Assembly (NCBI RefSeq): GCF_037137075.1
Contig: NZ_JBBBNV010000031.1
Span: 1 to 47,593 of the forward strand
Direction: 5' to 3'
From: JBBBNV01 sp037137075
Lineage (GTDB): Bacteria > Bacillota > Bacilli > Paenibacillales > NBRC-103111
DNA: 47,593 bases
Position numbers and translations under genes: made by a program. The notes below the pieces were generated by a model. It was not told the DNA's origin. It worked only from the letters and a program-made list of their open reading frames with translations, and searched no databases. Shown here piece after piece: positions 24,716 through 33,492 of the stretch. How positions within the stretch are numbered: position 1 is the first letter of the stretch; the number at the start of each line of letters is the position of its first letter.

Positions 24716-25986
24716 TTCTGCAAATTCCCCTCACTGTCGAACGCCCAATCATATGGCTCGGACAAAATCTCGATATCCGGATGCTGCTTCGCTTCCTCCA
24801 GCAAATTCACGGAAATTTCGATTTCGCCCAGATGCAGCGTATCCTTGATGCGCACCAGACGGCACGTGTTGTAATCCAAAATGTTGCAAGTTTTAACCGC
24901 CGCTTTAATCGCGAGCAGATCATTTTCCAAATAAGTGGACAGCTTCGTCGGCGCGCACACCGTTGAAGTCAGACCGTTCATAAATGTGCCCGGCTTATCC
25001 ATTTTGTCGATCAGACGCTGGGTTGTGAAATCAGCAGTACCGACGCCGTTAGCGTTTCCTTTGGACTCCTTGGTTACGTCCAGAACGACCATCTTGGACA
25101 CATCCGGACCGCCGGTCGCATATGGTGTCGGATAACGGCCTGTAATGTTCGGGTCCATGCCGTCGCCGCTAATATTTTTACCGATGTAATCAATGACAAG
25201 CACATCGATTTGATTGAACAAAATTTTGGGCAGACGTGCCTTGGCGATTTCGAGCAGCTCCATTTCGCGCTCTTCTACCTGTGCTGTCGGCAAAACCTCG
25301 ACAATGCATGTTTCATCAAAAGCATTCTCGACCACGGCGACACCGAAAACGATAGGCAGCTTCGCCATCATTTTGTTGGCCATAGCCGGCACGTTCTCCG
25401 CCATGTATTTGAATCCGAGCTGATGGGTTACTTCAGCGCCGCGCTGTTTACCGAGACCGATTGCAATCATTTTCATGATTCCGCTCTCGATGCGGCCGCG
25501 GAAGGCGGTATGCGGCTTAACGCGGTTAATGACAACAATCGCATCCGCTGTAGAAGCGATTTTGTCAACATAAACCGGCAGGCCGTTCGGAAGCTCGTCG
25601 ATTTGAACGACCTCCATGGAAGAGCGAATCGGGCATCCCATCGATTGCTCGTGTACGCCCAGATGATGAAGCACTTCGGCCTGGCCTTCCGCAGTTGCGC
25701 TTCCGTGGCTGCCCATGGAAGGAACGATATACGGATGTGCGCCGGCTGCCTTGATTGCGTCAACCGTTGCTTTGGTCAGTTCGGCCAGATTGGCCACGCC
25801 GCGGCTTCCCACGGCGATGGCGACCTGCTGGCCGGGCTTGATTTGATCAATCGCGCCCGGCTTTTGCAGTTCTTTGTTCAATTCTGCGATAGGGTCCTCC
25901 AGCTTGGTGCCGTCAAATTTTTGACGGATGCGCACCATTTTGGGAACCGGAATCTCTTTTAGCACTTCCCGGATGACTTCACTCAT
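24712..25986 (-). CDS. LarA-family (nickel-pincer) racemase/epimerase homologue, candidate mannonate/gluconate 2-epimerase
   Basis: A 424-aa DUF2088/LarA-like protein. LarA racemises lactate with a nickel-pincer nucleotide bound to a lysine. Visible candidates for the catalytic set are His94 (MGSHGSAT), His159 (RVKPHTAFRG) and Lys172 (ESGIMKM), with GLGKQRGAE just after. The usual N-terminal SD-TRP motif is replaced by VGSRGVANL, so it is a divergent branch. Placement between UxaE-like and gluconokinase genes suggests C-2 epimerisation of an aldonate; I recall gluconate epimerases being reported in this superfamily. The cofactor genes larB, larC and larE are not in this window. Good SD. Confidence 0.8.
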   Translation of the reverse strand: MSEVIREVLKEIPVPKMVRIRQKFDGTKLEDPIAELNKELQKPGAIDQIKPGQQVAIAVGSRGVANLAELTKATVDAIKAAGAHPYIVPSMGSHGSATAEGQAEVLHHLGVHEQSMGCPIRSSMEVVQIDELPNGLPVYVDKIASTADAIVVINRVKPHTAFRGRIESGIMKMIAIGLGKQRGAEVTHQLGFKYMAENVPAMANKMMAKLPIVFGVAVVENAFDETCIVEVLPTAQVEEREMELLEIAKARLPKILFNQIDVLVIDYIGKNISGDGMDPNITGRYPTPYATGGPDVSKMVVLDVTKESKGNANGVGTADFTTQRLIDKMDKPGTFMNGLTSTVCAPTKLSTYLENDLLAIKAAVKTCNILDYNTCRLVRIKDTLHLGEIEISVNLLEEAKQHPDIEILSEPYDWAFDSEGNLQK

Positions 25987-26010
25987 CGCAAGTTCTCCTT
26001 TGCGGTAAAC

Positions 26011-27501
26011 TTATTTACCGAGCAGCTCGAGGTGTTTGCCGATATGGCTAGCCAGCGATTGCTCGTAAGCTGTTTCTTGATCGCTAAGTGTACGGTAGAA
26101 TTCATCTTTAAACAAGGAGTTGCCGGAAGCGTCTTTTGCTTGCAGCAGCAAACCGTACGTGATGTGAATCAGCTGGCGGGCATTGTTTTCGTTCATGTAT
26201 TCGTGCAGGTCCGCGTCAGCGACTTCAGCCAGCGGCTTGATTGCATTGAAATCGGCAGTTACATGGTAGTATGCCAAAGCTTCACCCACGTGCTCAGCGG
26301 CAAAAGCATGCATGCGGCGGTACAGGTCCGGATTTACTTTGGCAACTGTACGGACAGCCTCAAGCCAGTTAGTTCCTGCAGTTTTGGCATGGAAACGGCC
26401 TTTGGTGTACTTCGCGATAATCGGGAATACGCTGAATTTGTCCGAACCGGAGTGGATGCTAAGCTTATAGCCGAAATGATCTGCGATTTCAGCATGCACC
26501 TTCAGTTCTTTTTCAAATTGCTCGATGTTGCCGATGTAGTCGATTCCTTTTTGGAATTCGCCGCAGAAGCGTGGCGCCATGCTGAAGATGTCGACATTTT
26601 TGCCGTACAGCTCATTGGCTACAAAGAAATGGGACTCTGGATCAGTCGATGTTTCGGTCTCGTCGATCGAGATTTCGAAGTCAACTGCGCGAGGCGCATT
26701 TTTGATATACGTTTCGTATACATGAAGCATGAAATTGATGGCTTCGCCATAAATCAGAACGTTCTTGATGACGCTTGCTTTGTCAAAGCTGATGGTGATG
26801 TCGCCCACTTGGAACGATTTGTCCAGGTAACGGCTCTCATAGTGGCTGCGAATATCTGCAGGCAGCGCGTTGTATTTCGCCTCCAGCTCAGCTTCGCTCA
26901 GCTTCGGAATGTTATTGTCGATTTTCTCGGAGCAGTCCAGCGTCAGCATGGTGAAGCCCAGATCCAGGGACATTTGAATGTCGGATTCCACTTTCAGGTG
27001 GTCGCCGTCAGCGCCGAAGCCGTCCTTGTAGCCTTCTTGGAAAACAGCGAAGCAAGCAGCGTCAACCACTTGTTTGTAGTCACGGCCGGTCAGGTTCAGC
27101 TCGCGGATGGACTGTTGAGCCAGAATCGGACGGATGTCGCGGCCGCGGATCGTTTGGATATGACCCGGGGAAGCAAGACCAAGACGGTCGCCCAGACCAA
27201 AGGTAGAAATTTGTTTGCCGAATGCACGTGGTACAGTATATTCCAGATATTTATTCAAAACAAGGCGGTTTTCGTGCGTTTGCGGAGCCAGCTTCGCGCC
27301 GTCCTTTACTTCGCCCTGCAGTTCATTATACAGTGCGCCTTCGCCGACAGCCACAATGAACTTGTCATAGCCGTCTTTAATCAAAAGCAAGCGTGAGCCG
27401 CCTTCTTCAACCAGCGATTGCGGATACGTTTTGATGCTGCCGTATGTAGCGGAGATTGCTTTGCCTTGCTTCAAATCATCAACTAATTGTACGAAACTCA
27501 T
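26011..27501 (-). CDS. uxaE: UxaE-family tagaturonate/fructuronate epimerase
   Basis: A 496-aa protein of the tagaturonate epimerase family, typified as I recall by Thermotoga UxaE (TM0440). That enzyme interconverts D-tagaturonate and D-fructuronate and lets galacturonate enter the glucuronate branch. Conserved-looking blocks are VDFEISIDETETSTDPESHF, FGYKLSIHSGSDKFSVFP, FHAKTAGTNWLEA and RQLIHITYGLL; the His/Asp/Glu residues in these are plausible metal ligands. GGGAGG precedes the ATG. It is the first structural gene after the LacI regulator and defines the cluster as sugar-acid catabolism. Exact substrate is inferred. Confidence 0.82.
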   Translation of the reverse strand: MSFVQLVDDLKQGKAISATYGSIKTYPQSLVEEGGSRLLLIKDGYDKFIVAVGEGALYNELQGEVKDGAKLAPQTHENRLVLNKYLEYTVPRAFGKQISTFGLGDRLGLASPGHIQTIRGRDIRPILAQQSIRELNLTGRDYKQVVDAACFAVFQEGYKDGFGADGDHLKVESDIQMSLDLGFTMLTLDCSEKIDNNIPKLSEAELEAKYNALPADIRSHYESRYLDKSFQVGDITISFDKASVIKNVLIYGEAINFMLHVYETYIKNAPRAVDFEISIDETETSTDPESHFFVANELYGKNVDIFSMAPRFCGEFQKGIDYIGNIEQFEKELKVHAEIADHFGYKLSIHSGSDKFSVFPIIAKYTKGRFHAKTAGTNWLEAVRTVAKVNPDLYRRMHAFAAEHVGEALAYYHVTADFNAIKPLAEVADADLHEYMNENNARQLIHITYGLLLQAKDASGNSLFKDEFYRTLSDQETAYEQSLASHIGKHLELLGK

Positions 27502-27556
27502 GAGTAAAAATCCTCCCTAAAAATAATTTTAAAAAATGTAATATAGTGTCAGGCGG

Positions 27557-27571
27557 TGAAAGCGCCTTACA
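27557..27571. promoter_or_regulatory. cre/LacI-like operator candidate before uxaE
   Basis: TGAAAGCGCCTTACA spans the lacI stop codon, about 55 bases before uxaE. Removal of one base gives a perfect cre consensus (TGWAANCGNTNWCA), so it is either a relaxed CcpA site or an operator for the adjacent LacI-type regulator. A TATATT lies just downstream on the minus strand without a clear -35. Confidence 0.35.
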
Positions 27572-28565
27572 GCGATCTCACTGATTGCCGAACGACCAAC
27601 TCAGATTGAATGTACAGCTTTTCCTCCAGCCGGACTTTATTCTCAATAATATCCAGCAGCCGTGCCGCGCCTTCTTTGCTTATCCGTTCAATCGGACGGC
27701 GCACCGTCGTAAGCGCGGGCGTCATAAAGCGGGCGAACAAATTGTCGTCAAAGCCTGCGAGCGAAATGTGGTCCGGCACCTGCAAGCCGGCTTCTTCAAT
27801 CGCTTTTTTGGCGCCGACAGCCATATCATCGTTGGAGCAAAAAACAGCCGTTGGCCGGTCATCGGCCGCCAGCAGCTTCTCCATAGCCGCAAAGCCGCTT
27901 TCTACATCGTATTCCCCTTTAACCTGATGCTCCGGCTTCACCTCAATGCCATGCCTGCGCAGGGCGTCAATAAAGCCGTCTCGGCGGACCTGTGTCGATT
28001 GAAACCCGTCCGGCCCGGAAATAATGGCGATTCTGCGATGACCAAGCCGTATTAAGTGTTCCCCCAGCCTGTCCGCCCCAATCCGGTCATCGGATAAAAT
28101 GTTCACAATGTCCTTTTCCTTCACATCTCGGTTTAGTACAATAAGAGGAATGCCCTTTTGCTTCAAATCCTGAATCAGTGCGTTGTCATTCCGGCTTTGA
28201 CTCATAATGATAATGCCGTCAAAGCTTTTTTTTGTGATGGAGATGAAGTCTTTGTAATCGTCAATGCCTTTGACTATCAGATTATACCGGTCCTTGATGA
28301 CACTGTTGACGCCGCGGACCACATCATAGAAAAAACCTGCGGAGGTTCCCGTGTTCAGCGTCGTAAAAAACAAACCGATATGATAAGACCGGTCAAGCAC
28401 CAGGCTTTTGGCGTTAAAATTGGGCGTATAGTTCATGCTGCGCGCCAGCTCCTGAATGCGCCATTTCGTCTCCTGATTGATCAAAGGACTGTCATTAAGC
28501 GCCCGCGACACGGTCGTATGCGATACGCCGGCCAGCTTGGCGATATCTTTGATCGTTACACTCAT
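27567..28565 (-). CDS. LacI-family regulator of the sugar-acid cluster
   Basis: A 332-aa LacI/GalR repressor. The N-terminal HTH is TIKDIAKLAGVSHTTVSR, the minor-groove hinge helix is NFNAKSLVLDRSYHIG, and the sugar-binding core includes RLGHRRIAIISGP, AVFCSNDDMAVGA and the terminal LTTVRRP. It heads the uxaE-larA-gntK-SDR-gnd series on the same strand, so it very likely senses a pathway intermediate. ATG 28563-28565 is chosen after GGGGTGG. Its own promoter contains a CACGTG-centred palindrome, suggesting autoregulation. Confidence 0.92.
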   Translation of the reverse strand: MSVTIKDIAKLAGVSHTTVSRALNDSPLINQETKWRIQELARSMNYTPNFNAKSLVLDRSYHIGLFFTTLNTGTSAGFFYDVVRGVNSVIKDRYNLIVKGIDDYKDFISITKKSFDGIIIMSQSRNDNALIQDLKQKGIPLIVLNRDVKEKDIVNILSDDRIGADRLGEHLIRLGHRRIAIISGPDGFQSTQVRRDGFIDALRRHGIEVKPEHQVKGEYDVESGFAAMEKLLAADDRPTAVFCSNDDMAVGAKKAIEEAGLQVPDHISLAGFDDNLFARFMTPALTTVRRPIERISKEGAARLLDIIENKVRLEEKLYIQSELVVRQSVRSL

Positions 28566-28582
28566 CAAACCACCCCGCAAAC

Positions 28583-28611
28583 ATCTTATCATAAATTGCA
28601 CACGTGAACAA
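28583..28611 (-). promoter_or_regulatory. lacI promoter with CACGTG palindromic operator
   Basis: On the minus strand TTGTTC (28606-28611) and TAAGAT (28583-28588) are 17 bases apart. The palindrome TTG-NN-CACGTG-NN-CAA (28596-28611) overlaps the -35 and has the central CG dyad typical of LacI-family operators. Confidence 0.55.
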
Positions 28612-28622
28612 TAACCTCATAA

Positions 28623-28657
28623 AAATACCGTCAGCCGCTTGCAGCTTGACGGTATTT
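28623..28657 (-). terminator. Terminator of the 198-aa hypothetical gene
   Basis: AAATACCGTCA (28623-28633) pairs perfectly with TGACGGTATTT (28647-28657). The minus strand continues TTTTTAT. It insulates the lacI promoter from upstream transcription. Confidence 0.85.
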
Positions 28658-28688
28658 ATTCTGTATTCAGCGTATCTTCTGCCAGCCA

Positions 28689-29285
28689 TTACATTTCCAA
28701 AAGCAGCATTTCCTGCCGCATTTCCCTGAGCCGCTCCTTGCTCGCTTCCATCGCCGGTGCATCCTTAGCTTGCATGGCGTCATGCAGCACCGCCAGCTCG
28801 TAATCCAGCTCCAGCCGAAGCACCGGAACCCGTTTTTCAGCCCGCTTCGACTTGAACGCCTGCATCATTTCCTCAGAGGTGACCATCGGTTCCTTCTGAT
28901 ACAGCACCTTATGCTCCATTCCGCTGATTTCAACCATGCGGATAATCTCCCCGAACATGATGCTCTCAATCAAAATTTGCTGCTCCCGGAAGCGTTTGAC
29001 AACGGCATGACCGCGTGTATCCCCAATCATGCGCTCCATCACCTCCGACAGCTTCTCGTCCTTAAAGGAGTAATCTCCTATCATTTTGTACCGTTCCCCC
29101 AGACGCTGAAACTTGAGCTTCACCAGCCGGCGGCCTGTTCGGATTGAGATAACGAATTGCTGCTCGCTTTCGTTCCAATACAGGGAATATCCTTCTTGAA
29201 TCAATGCCTTGATGAAGTTGCGGATTTGCCGGCGGTCAAAACGCAGCTCCAGGTTGCAGTATTCAACTTCATGACTCTTATTCAC
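28689..29285 (-). CDS. Hypothetical 198-aa protein
   Basis: Unrecognised soluble protein, rich in charged residues, with a C-terminal predicted long helix (KERLREMRQEMLLLEM). The N-terminal half has alternating strands (LYWNESEQQFVISI, RLVKLKFQRL). GTG 29283-29285 follows AGGGAGGG. It stands alone, with its own promoter and terminator. Nothing nearby suggests a function. Confidence 0.8.
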   Translation of the reverse strand: MNKSHEVEYCNLELRFDRRQIRNFIKALIQEGYSLYWNESEQQFVISIRTGRRLVKLKFQRLGERYKMIGDYSFKDEKLSEVMERMIGDTRGHAVVKRFREQQILIESIMFGEIIRMVEISGMEHKVLYQKEPMVTSEEMMQAFKSKRAEKRVPVLRLELDYELAVLHDAMQAKDAPAMEASKERLREMRQEMLLLEM

Positions 29286-29345
29286 GGCAATCCCTCCCTA
29301 GGTAATGAATCGTTTGAATGTTCAGACAATTGTTCCCTTTACTTT

Positions 29346-29374
29346 ATCTTATTACGATTCTTATGTTTGCGCAA
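29346..29374 (-). promoter_or_regulatory. Promoter of the 198-aa gene
   Basis: On the minus strand TTGCGC (29369-29374) and TAAGAT (29346-29351) are separated by 17 bases, about 60 bases before the GTG start. Confidence 0.55.
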
Positions 29375-29453
29375 CTTGGTTTATTGACTATTTTTTTCGG
29401 GAGCTTGTCACAAAATTAACCCGTGTCCTATTGTGATCCGGAGTCAAACTAAA

Positions 29454-29478
29454 AACGCCCGGGCAGAGCCCAGGCGTT
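29454..29478 (-). terminator. Terminator of the first stalk-domain gene
   Basis: AACGCC-GGG pairs with CCC-GGCGTT around a short loop, with one non-Watson-Crick position. On the minus strand TTTTTAG follows. It lies 18 bases after the gene's stop. Confidence 0.85.
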
Positions 29479-29495
29479 AAGCGGACATCGTATTA

Positions 29496-30425
29496 TTACG
29501 CGTCTTCTTCCTCAAGATTGTAGGAGCACGATGACAAATCGTCACATAATGGCTGCAGGTCCTTCGAGGTGTATTCAACGATGCGCCACATGGTCACCCG
29601 GCGGATCGCCCCGTCAATAATTTTATCCTCCCAGTAGCTTTCCAGCTTCACATGATAACTGAAATATTTGTGGTGCAGCATCAGCACATCGTACTCATTC
29701 GGCTTATCGGAAGCGTCAATTACAATCGCCGTACCCTTGAGGAATTTGACCTTCTTGGTGCTTCCCTTTTCATAGCTGGCCGCCTCCGGGCTAAAATCGT
29801 TCAGCGCTTCGAGCTTGTACTCGTCCGTCTCGCCTGTGACAAGCGTTTCATAGGCATTTTCCATCACCGGCTTCTGCTTCCATAATGAATCAGCCTCTTC
29901 CTTGCGCACATACAGCCAGCCAGTAATTTTTTCTTTTGCTTTTTTGAGCCCGTCCGTATCCAGTCCCATCTTCTGCAGATCGCTAAGACGGTAGTAATCC
30001 GTATTCTTATTGTAATTTTTATCGACAACCAGCGGATATTCCTTTCCTAAATATTTCACCTTCATCACTTCGGGATATTCCATCGTAAACGTCTCGACTG
30101 TGTTTTCATACTCCGGATTGATCGGATTTTTCACATACACGCTGTGGGTCAGATTGATGGTCTTCGAGGCCGCGTCCCAGTTTACATTCGCGCCGAGCAA
30201 TTCGCCGATTTTCTTCAGGGGAAGATAGCTGCTGCCCTCATAAATAAGCGGTGCCGTCGTGCTTAAATCCACCTTGACTCCATCCAGCTTCACCACATAA
30301 TCCGGGCGTAAATAAGCCTCCACCCTCTGCAATATTTCCGTGTCCGCCGCCACGGCGCCCGCCGCGAAGCTGGAGCCGATAATCATGGATAACAAGGCGG
30401 CTTTATGCCATTTTCGTGCCTTCAC
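29496..30425 (-). CDS. Secreted stalk-domain (copper amine oxidase N-like) protein
   Basis: A 309-aa exported protein. The signal peptide KARKWHKAALLSMIIGSSFAAGAVAADTE ends near residue 28. A copper-amine-oxidase N-terminal (stalk) domain follows, with VKLDGVKVDL and YLPLKKIGELLGANVNWDAASKTI as typical blocks. The remaining 200 residues are unassigned, with an acidic tail ending EEEDA. GTG 30423-30425 follows AAAGGTG at 7 bases; longer upstream frame lacks a ribosome site. Stalk domains are common in Paenibacillus surface proteins, with no enzymatic activity implied. Confidence 0.82.
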   Translation of the reverse strand: MKARKWHKAALLSMIIGSSFAAGAVAADTEILQRVEAYLRPDYVVKLDGVKVDLSTTAPLIYEGSSYLPLKKIGELLGANVNWDAASKTINLTHSVYVKNPINPEYENTVETFTMEYPEVMKVKYLGKEYPLVVDKNYNKNTDYYRLSDLQKMGLDTDGLKKAKEKITGWLYVRKEEADSLWKQKPVMENAYETLVTGETDEYKLEALNDFSPEAASYEKGSTKKVKFLKGTAIVIDASDKPNEYDVLMLHHKYFSYHVKLESYWEDKIIDGAIRRVTMWRIVEYTSKDLQPLCDDLSSCSYNLEEEDA

Positions 30426-30644
30426 GCTCTCACACCTTTCTGTATATGCGTCATTGCGCAGCATGCGAATGGCGCATTGTCGGTTGTTGTCGTTTTTTAC
30501 CATGGGTAAATCTTGCATTCGCCATCATAATACCGATTTCCTGCCGGGATAAAAAAATCAGGAGAGAAGTCCCGTATGATAGCCTTGCGGCAGCCGCTCG
30601 AGGTATAATAGTGCCTACACGGCTACAAGAAGGGAGAACCCTAT

Positions 30645-31274
30645 ATGACATTTATCGGTTTTACACGTCAAGATTTTGAAACCTTCCATATCGAAGGGCT
30701 CGATCCCCGCATGAAGGCAATCCAGGAGCGGATTCAGCCGAAATTCAAAAGCATCGGCCAAGCCTTGTGCGATGATCTGTCCCTATTGGCCGGCAGTGAG
30801 CTTCATGTACATATAGCCAAGCACGCCCGCCGGAAAACGAACGCGCCCAAGGATACCTGGATGGCCTTTTGCCATAACAAACGCGGCTACAAGCAGCATC
30901 CGCATTTTCAGATCGGCCTGTTCGACGATCGCCTGTTCCTCTGGTTCGCCTTGATTTACGAGCTGCCGAACAAGCAATCGATTGCCCAGAAATTTATCGA
31001 TCACGCGGATGACATGAAGGATCTCATTCCGTCCGATTATGTGCTTTCCTTTGATCACATGAAAAAGGATGCCGTACCCGCAGCGGAGCTGGACCAAACC
31101 AGGCTGGCCCACGAATTGATCCGCTTCCGTGATGTCAAAAAAGCGGAGCTGCTCGTCGGCCGGCACATCCGCTTCGACGATCCTCTCTTGCTGGATGGCC
31201 CCGAGCTGCTGCGTAAGGCTGTGGAAACATTCGAAACCTTAATGCCGCTGTATAAGCTTAGTACGGTTAGTTAA
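30645..31274 (+). CDS. YktB-like DUF1054 protein
   Basis: A 209-aa protein matching the DUF1054 (YktB) family: it starts MTFIGFTRQDFETFHI and carries RMKAIQERIQPKF, HVAKHARRKTNAP-type and DTWMAFCHNKRGYKQHPHFQIG blocks. The family has a known fold but no defined function. AAGGGAG precedes the ATG, and a TATAAT lies about 40 bases upstream with no strong -35. Monocistronic. Confidence 0.88.
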   Translation: MTFIGFTRQDFETFHIEGLDPRMKAIQERIQPKFKSIGQALCDDLSLLAGSELHVHIAKHARRKTNAPKDTWMAFCHNKRGYKQHPHFQIGLFDDRLFLWFALIYELPNKQSIAQKFIDHADDMKDLIPSDYVLSFDHMKKDAVPAAELDQTRLAHELIRFRDVKKAELLVGRHIRFDDPLLLDGPELLRKAVETFETLMPLYKLSTVS

Positions 31275-31367
31275 ATCACCTGCAGCTGTGAACGATCATT
31301 TCATTTATCCTTCGCATGTGTCGCGGAACTGCGGCCAGGCTGCACCCTTCCCCGGTAAAAACGAAGA

Positions 31368-31402
31368 AAGCCGTGCCGCCATAGTAACATGGCACACGGC
31401 TT
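31368..31402. terminator. Terminator between yktB and the DUF2334 gene
   Basis: AAGCCGTG (31368-31375) pairs with CACGGCTT (31395-31402), with an inner CCAT/ATGG pair. It serves convergent genes, with T-rich flanks on both strands. Confidence 0.8.
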
Positions 31403-31428
31403 CTTACAGCTCACGGCTAATTCTCAGT

Positions 31429-33354
31429 TTATCTTACGTAAGGGTAAACAGTGCTTTGGAATGAAAGCGCGATATCCAGCTTGCGTTCCGATGGGGTAAT
31501 AAGGCCCAAGTCCTTCTTCCCGTTTCCGTCAAAATCGGAAATAATTAATTGTGCGTTCGGCGAGCCCCACGGCCCATATTCAGCCAAGTACCGGAATTCT
31601 CCGTCCTCCACCTGCTCAAAAATGCTGTATTTCCCATGGGCGGCATCCCACACGATGACATCCAGCTTCCCGTCCCCATTCGTATCGGCGATACGCCATT
31701 GTCCCGCCGGTGTGACCGGCAGCTCATAGGTAACGGTTGAGGTGCGCCACTCTCCCCCGCCGCTCTCCGCCCACATTTTCGTAAAGCGACCTCTCTTGCG
31801 CGTTGAAACAAGCAAATCATCAAGACCTTTAGCGTCTGTATCAACAACCTGCAGCAAAGAATCCGTTTTTTTCGGCCAAGCCTTTGCTTCCAGCGGCTTA
31901 AGCTGATTCCCGGTAACGGCCACACCCTCGATGCGGGTCTCGGAGCCTGTTCCTGCAACCCCTGCAAGAACAACGGTGTCTCCTTCCCTTCGGAGCGCGT
32001 ACAGTTCCGACCAATTTTTCATTCCTGTCAACCACGAACGCACCGGAGTAAACTGCCCGTTGAGATTGCGGTATTCCTCCAGCTTGCCGGATGCCCTCAT
32101 AATCCACAGGTCAGAGCGGCCGTTCCGGCCTTTGTCGCAAAGCACCATCTGATCTCCCGCTCCATACGAAATTCTGGACCACACCTTTGCCTCCGGCAGC
32201 GAATCGCTGCGCAGCCCATCGTATTTGCCCGGCTGGACGGTCACTTCACCGTCCGAACGGTTCCATTCTACAATGTCCACAACCCCGTCGCCTGTCACAT
32301 CCCCGGTTCTCCACTGATTTCCCGGCAGCAGAGAAACGCTTTGCGAAGGCGTGAACGGGACAAGGTCCGTAATGGATACGAAGTTGTAGCCTTTATTCTC
32401 GATTTCAGACAAAAGCTTCTGCAGGTTGCTCTTCGACTTTGCAGGATAATGGTACACCGGCAAGCCATCCTTCATAACAGGCTGCCCTTCTTCATCAAAA
32501 GCCTGCACCAGATGCTTGAATTCCAGGAAAGGATGATAAAAAAAAGACGGCAGCCTTTCCGTTTTGCCGAGCTGCTTCAGTATAAGATCCGCATCACGGT
32601 TATAAGGGATAAATGAGTAAGGGGTCGGTACATAGACTGAACCAAGCGGGCTTGCCGCTACTGCGGTTTGCCTGCCCTCCACATAAAGCGGATGGACCGC
32701 TCCAGGCAGCAAATTCACATTATCCTGATATTGAATCCCGAACATGCCGCGGAACACTTCATCCTGGACCGCGGTCGTATGATAATGCGGAGCCTCCCAG
32801 AAGCGCGGCTCGAACCCGGCGCGATGCATAATGTCGTAGCCCTGCTTCACACGTTCAGCTGCGAACGCTTCTGTCTGCGTTTCCGGCACATCCGGCACAT
32901 TAAACTCATTGCCGATAGCGGATTCATGATGCCCGTCCGCACGGCGCACACTGCCAACCTGGTGGGTATAGCCGTGCATTCCGATGACACCGCCATGCTG
33001 CTGGGCATAGGTAAGCAATTGATCGAAAGCTTCAATATATGGGTCTTCCCGCCCGTCCAGCCGCCGGTCATAAACGGTGCCGTCCGCAGGGTAATCCAGC
33101 CATCGCGGAATGACCGCCAGCTGGTAAGCCGTCTGATGCTCGGCTAACAGCTCAAGCACAGCGCGGAGCTTGCCCAGATTGTCCATACCGCTGTACTGTC
33201 CGCCGGGGCCGATATCCTCCAGCCGGATCAGAATGGACTTCGGATACAGATCGCCGCCTTCTGCTGGCAGCAGCTGATAGGACACAAACAAGCCGATTGT
33301 TAAACATAATGCCGCGATATAACGCAGTTTCCCCTGATGTAACCACCGTTTCAA
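31429..33354 (-). CDS. DUF2334 polysaccharide-deacetylase-like surface protein with FG-GAP/VCBS-type repeats
   Basis: A 641-aa protein with an N-terminal membrane anchor (about residues 10-30). A DUF2334 domain follows, with RLEDIGPGGQY as the Asp-containing metal motif, GMHGYTHQ as the His motif and EAPHYHTT. The C-terminal third has calcium-type repeats: TGDVTGDGVVDIVEW, ADTNGDGKLDVIVWD and SDFDGNGKKDLGLI. The domain belongs to the NodB-like deacetylase superfamily, and the repeats suggest a beta-propeller at the cell surface. Substrate unknown. TTG 33352-33354 is selected after GGGGGAGG. Confidence 0.82.
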   Translation of the reverse strand: MKRWLHQGKLRYIAALCLTIGLFVSYQLLPAEGGDLYPKSILIRLEDIGPGGQYSGMDNLGKLRAVLELLAEHQTAYQLAVIPRWLDYPADGTVYDRRLDGREDPYIEAFDQLLTYAQQHGGVIGMHGYTHQVGSVRRADGHHESAIGNEFNVPDVPETQTEAFAAERVKQGYDIMHRAGFEPRFWEAPHYHTTAVQDEVFRGMFGIQYQDNVNLLPGAVHPLYVEGRQTAVAASPLGSVYVPTPYSFIPYNRDADLILKQLGKTERLPSFFYHPFLEFKHLVQAFDEEGQPVMKDGLPVYHYPAKSKSNLQKLLSEIENKGYNFVSITDLVPFTPSQSVSLLPGNQWRTGDVTGDGVVDIVEWNRSDGEVTVQPGKYDGLRSDSLPEAKVWSRISYGAGDQMVLCDKGRNGRSDLWIMRASGKLEEYRNLNGQFTPVRSWLTGMKNWSELYALRREGDTVVLAGVAGTGSETRIEGVAVTGNQLKPLEAKAWPKKTDSLLQVVDTDAKGLDDLLVSTRKRGRFTKMWAESGGGEWRTSTVTYELPVTPAGQWRIADTNGDGKLDVIVWDAAHGKYSIFEQVEDGEFRYLAEYGPWGSPNAQLIISDFDGNGKKDLGLITPSERKLDIALSFQSTVYPYVR

Positions 33355-33389
33355 AGCAGAACGGCCTCCCCCGACTGATGTCAATACTA

Positions 33390-33418
33390 ATCATAATATA
33401 ACGTGTTTTTACTGTCAT
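33390..33418 (-). promoter_or_regulatory. Promoter of the DUF2334 gene
   Basis: On the minus strand ATGACA (33413-33418) and TATGAT (33390-33395) are 17 bases apart, just before the gene. Confidence 0.6.
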
Positions 33419-33492
33419 CCTATTTTCTGAAATTATGAATCAGATAACCCGCTTCTGTCTACAACAAAATTTTCCGATCAGACCCTCTTGAA

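Noticed and set aside
26032..27396. Long plus-strand open frame opposite uxaE
   Set aside because: Mirror of the real gene's codon bias; product looks like random Phe/Val/Gln-rich sequence.
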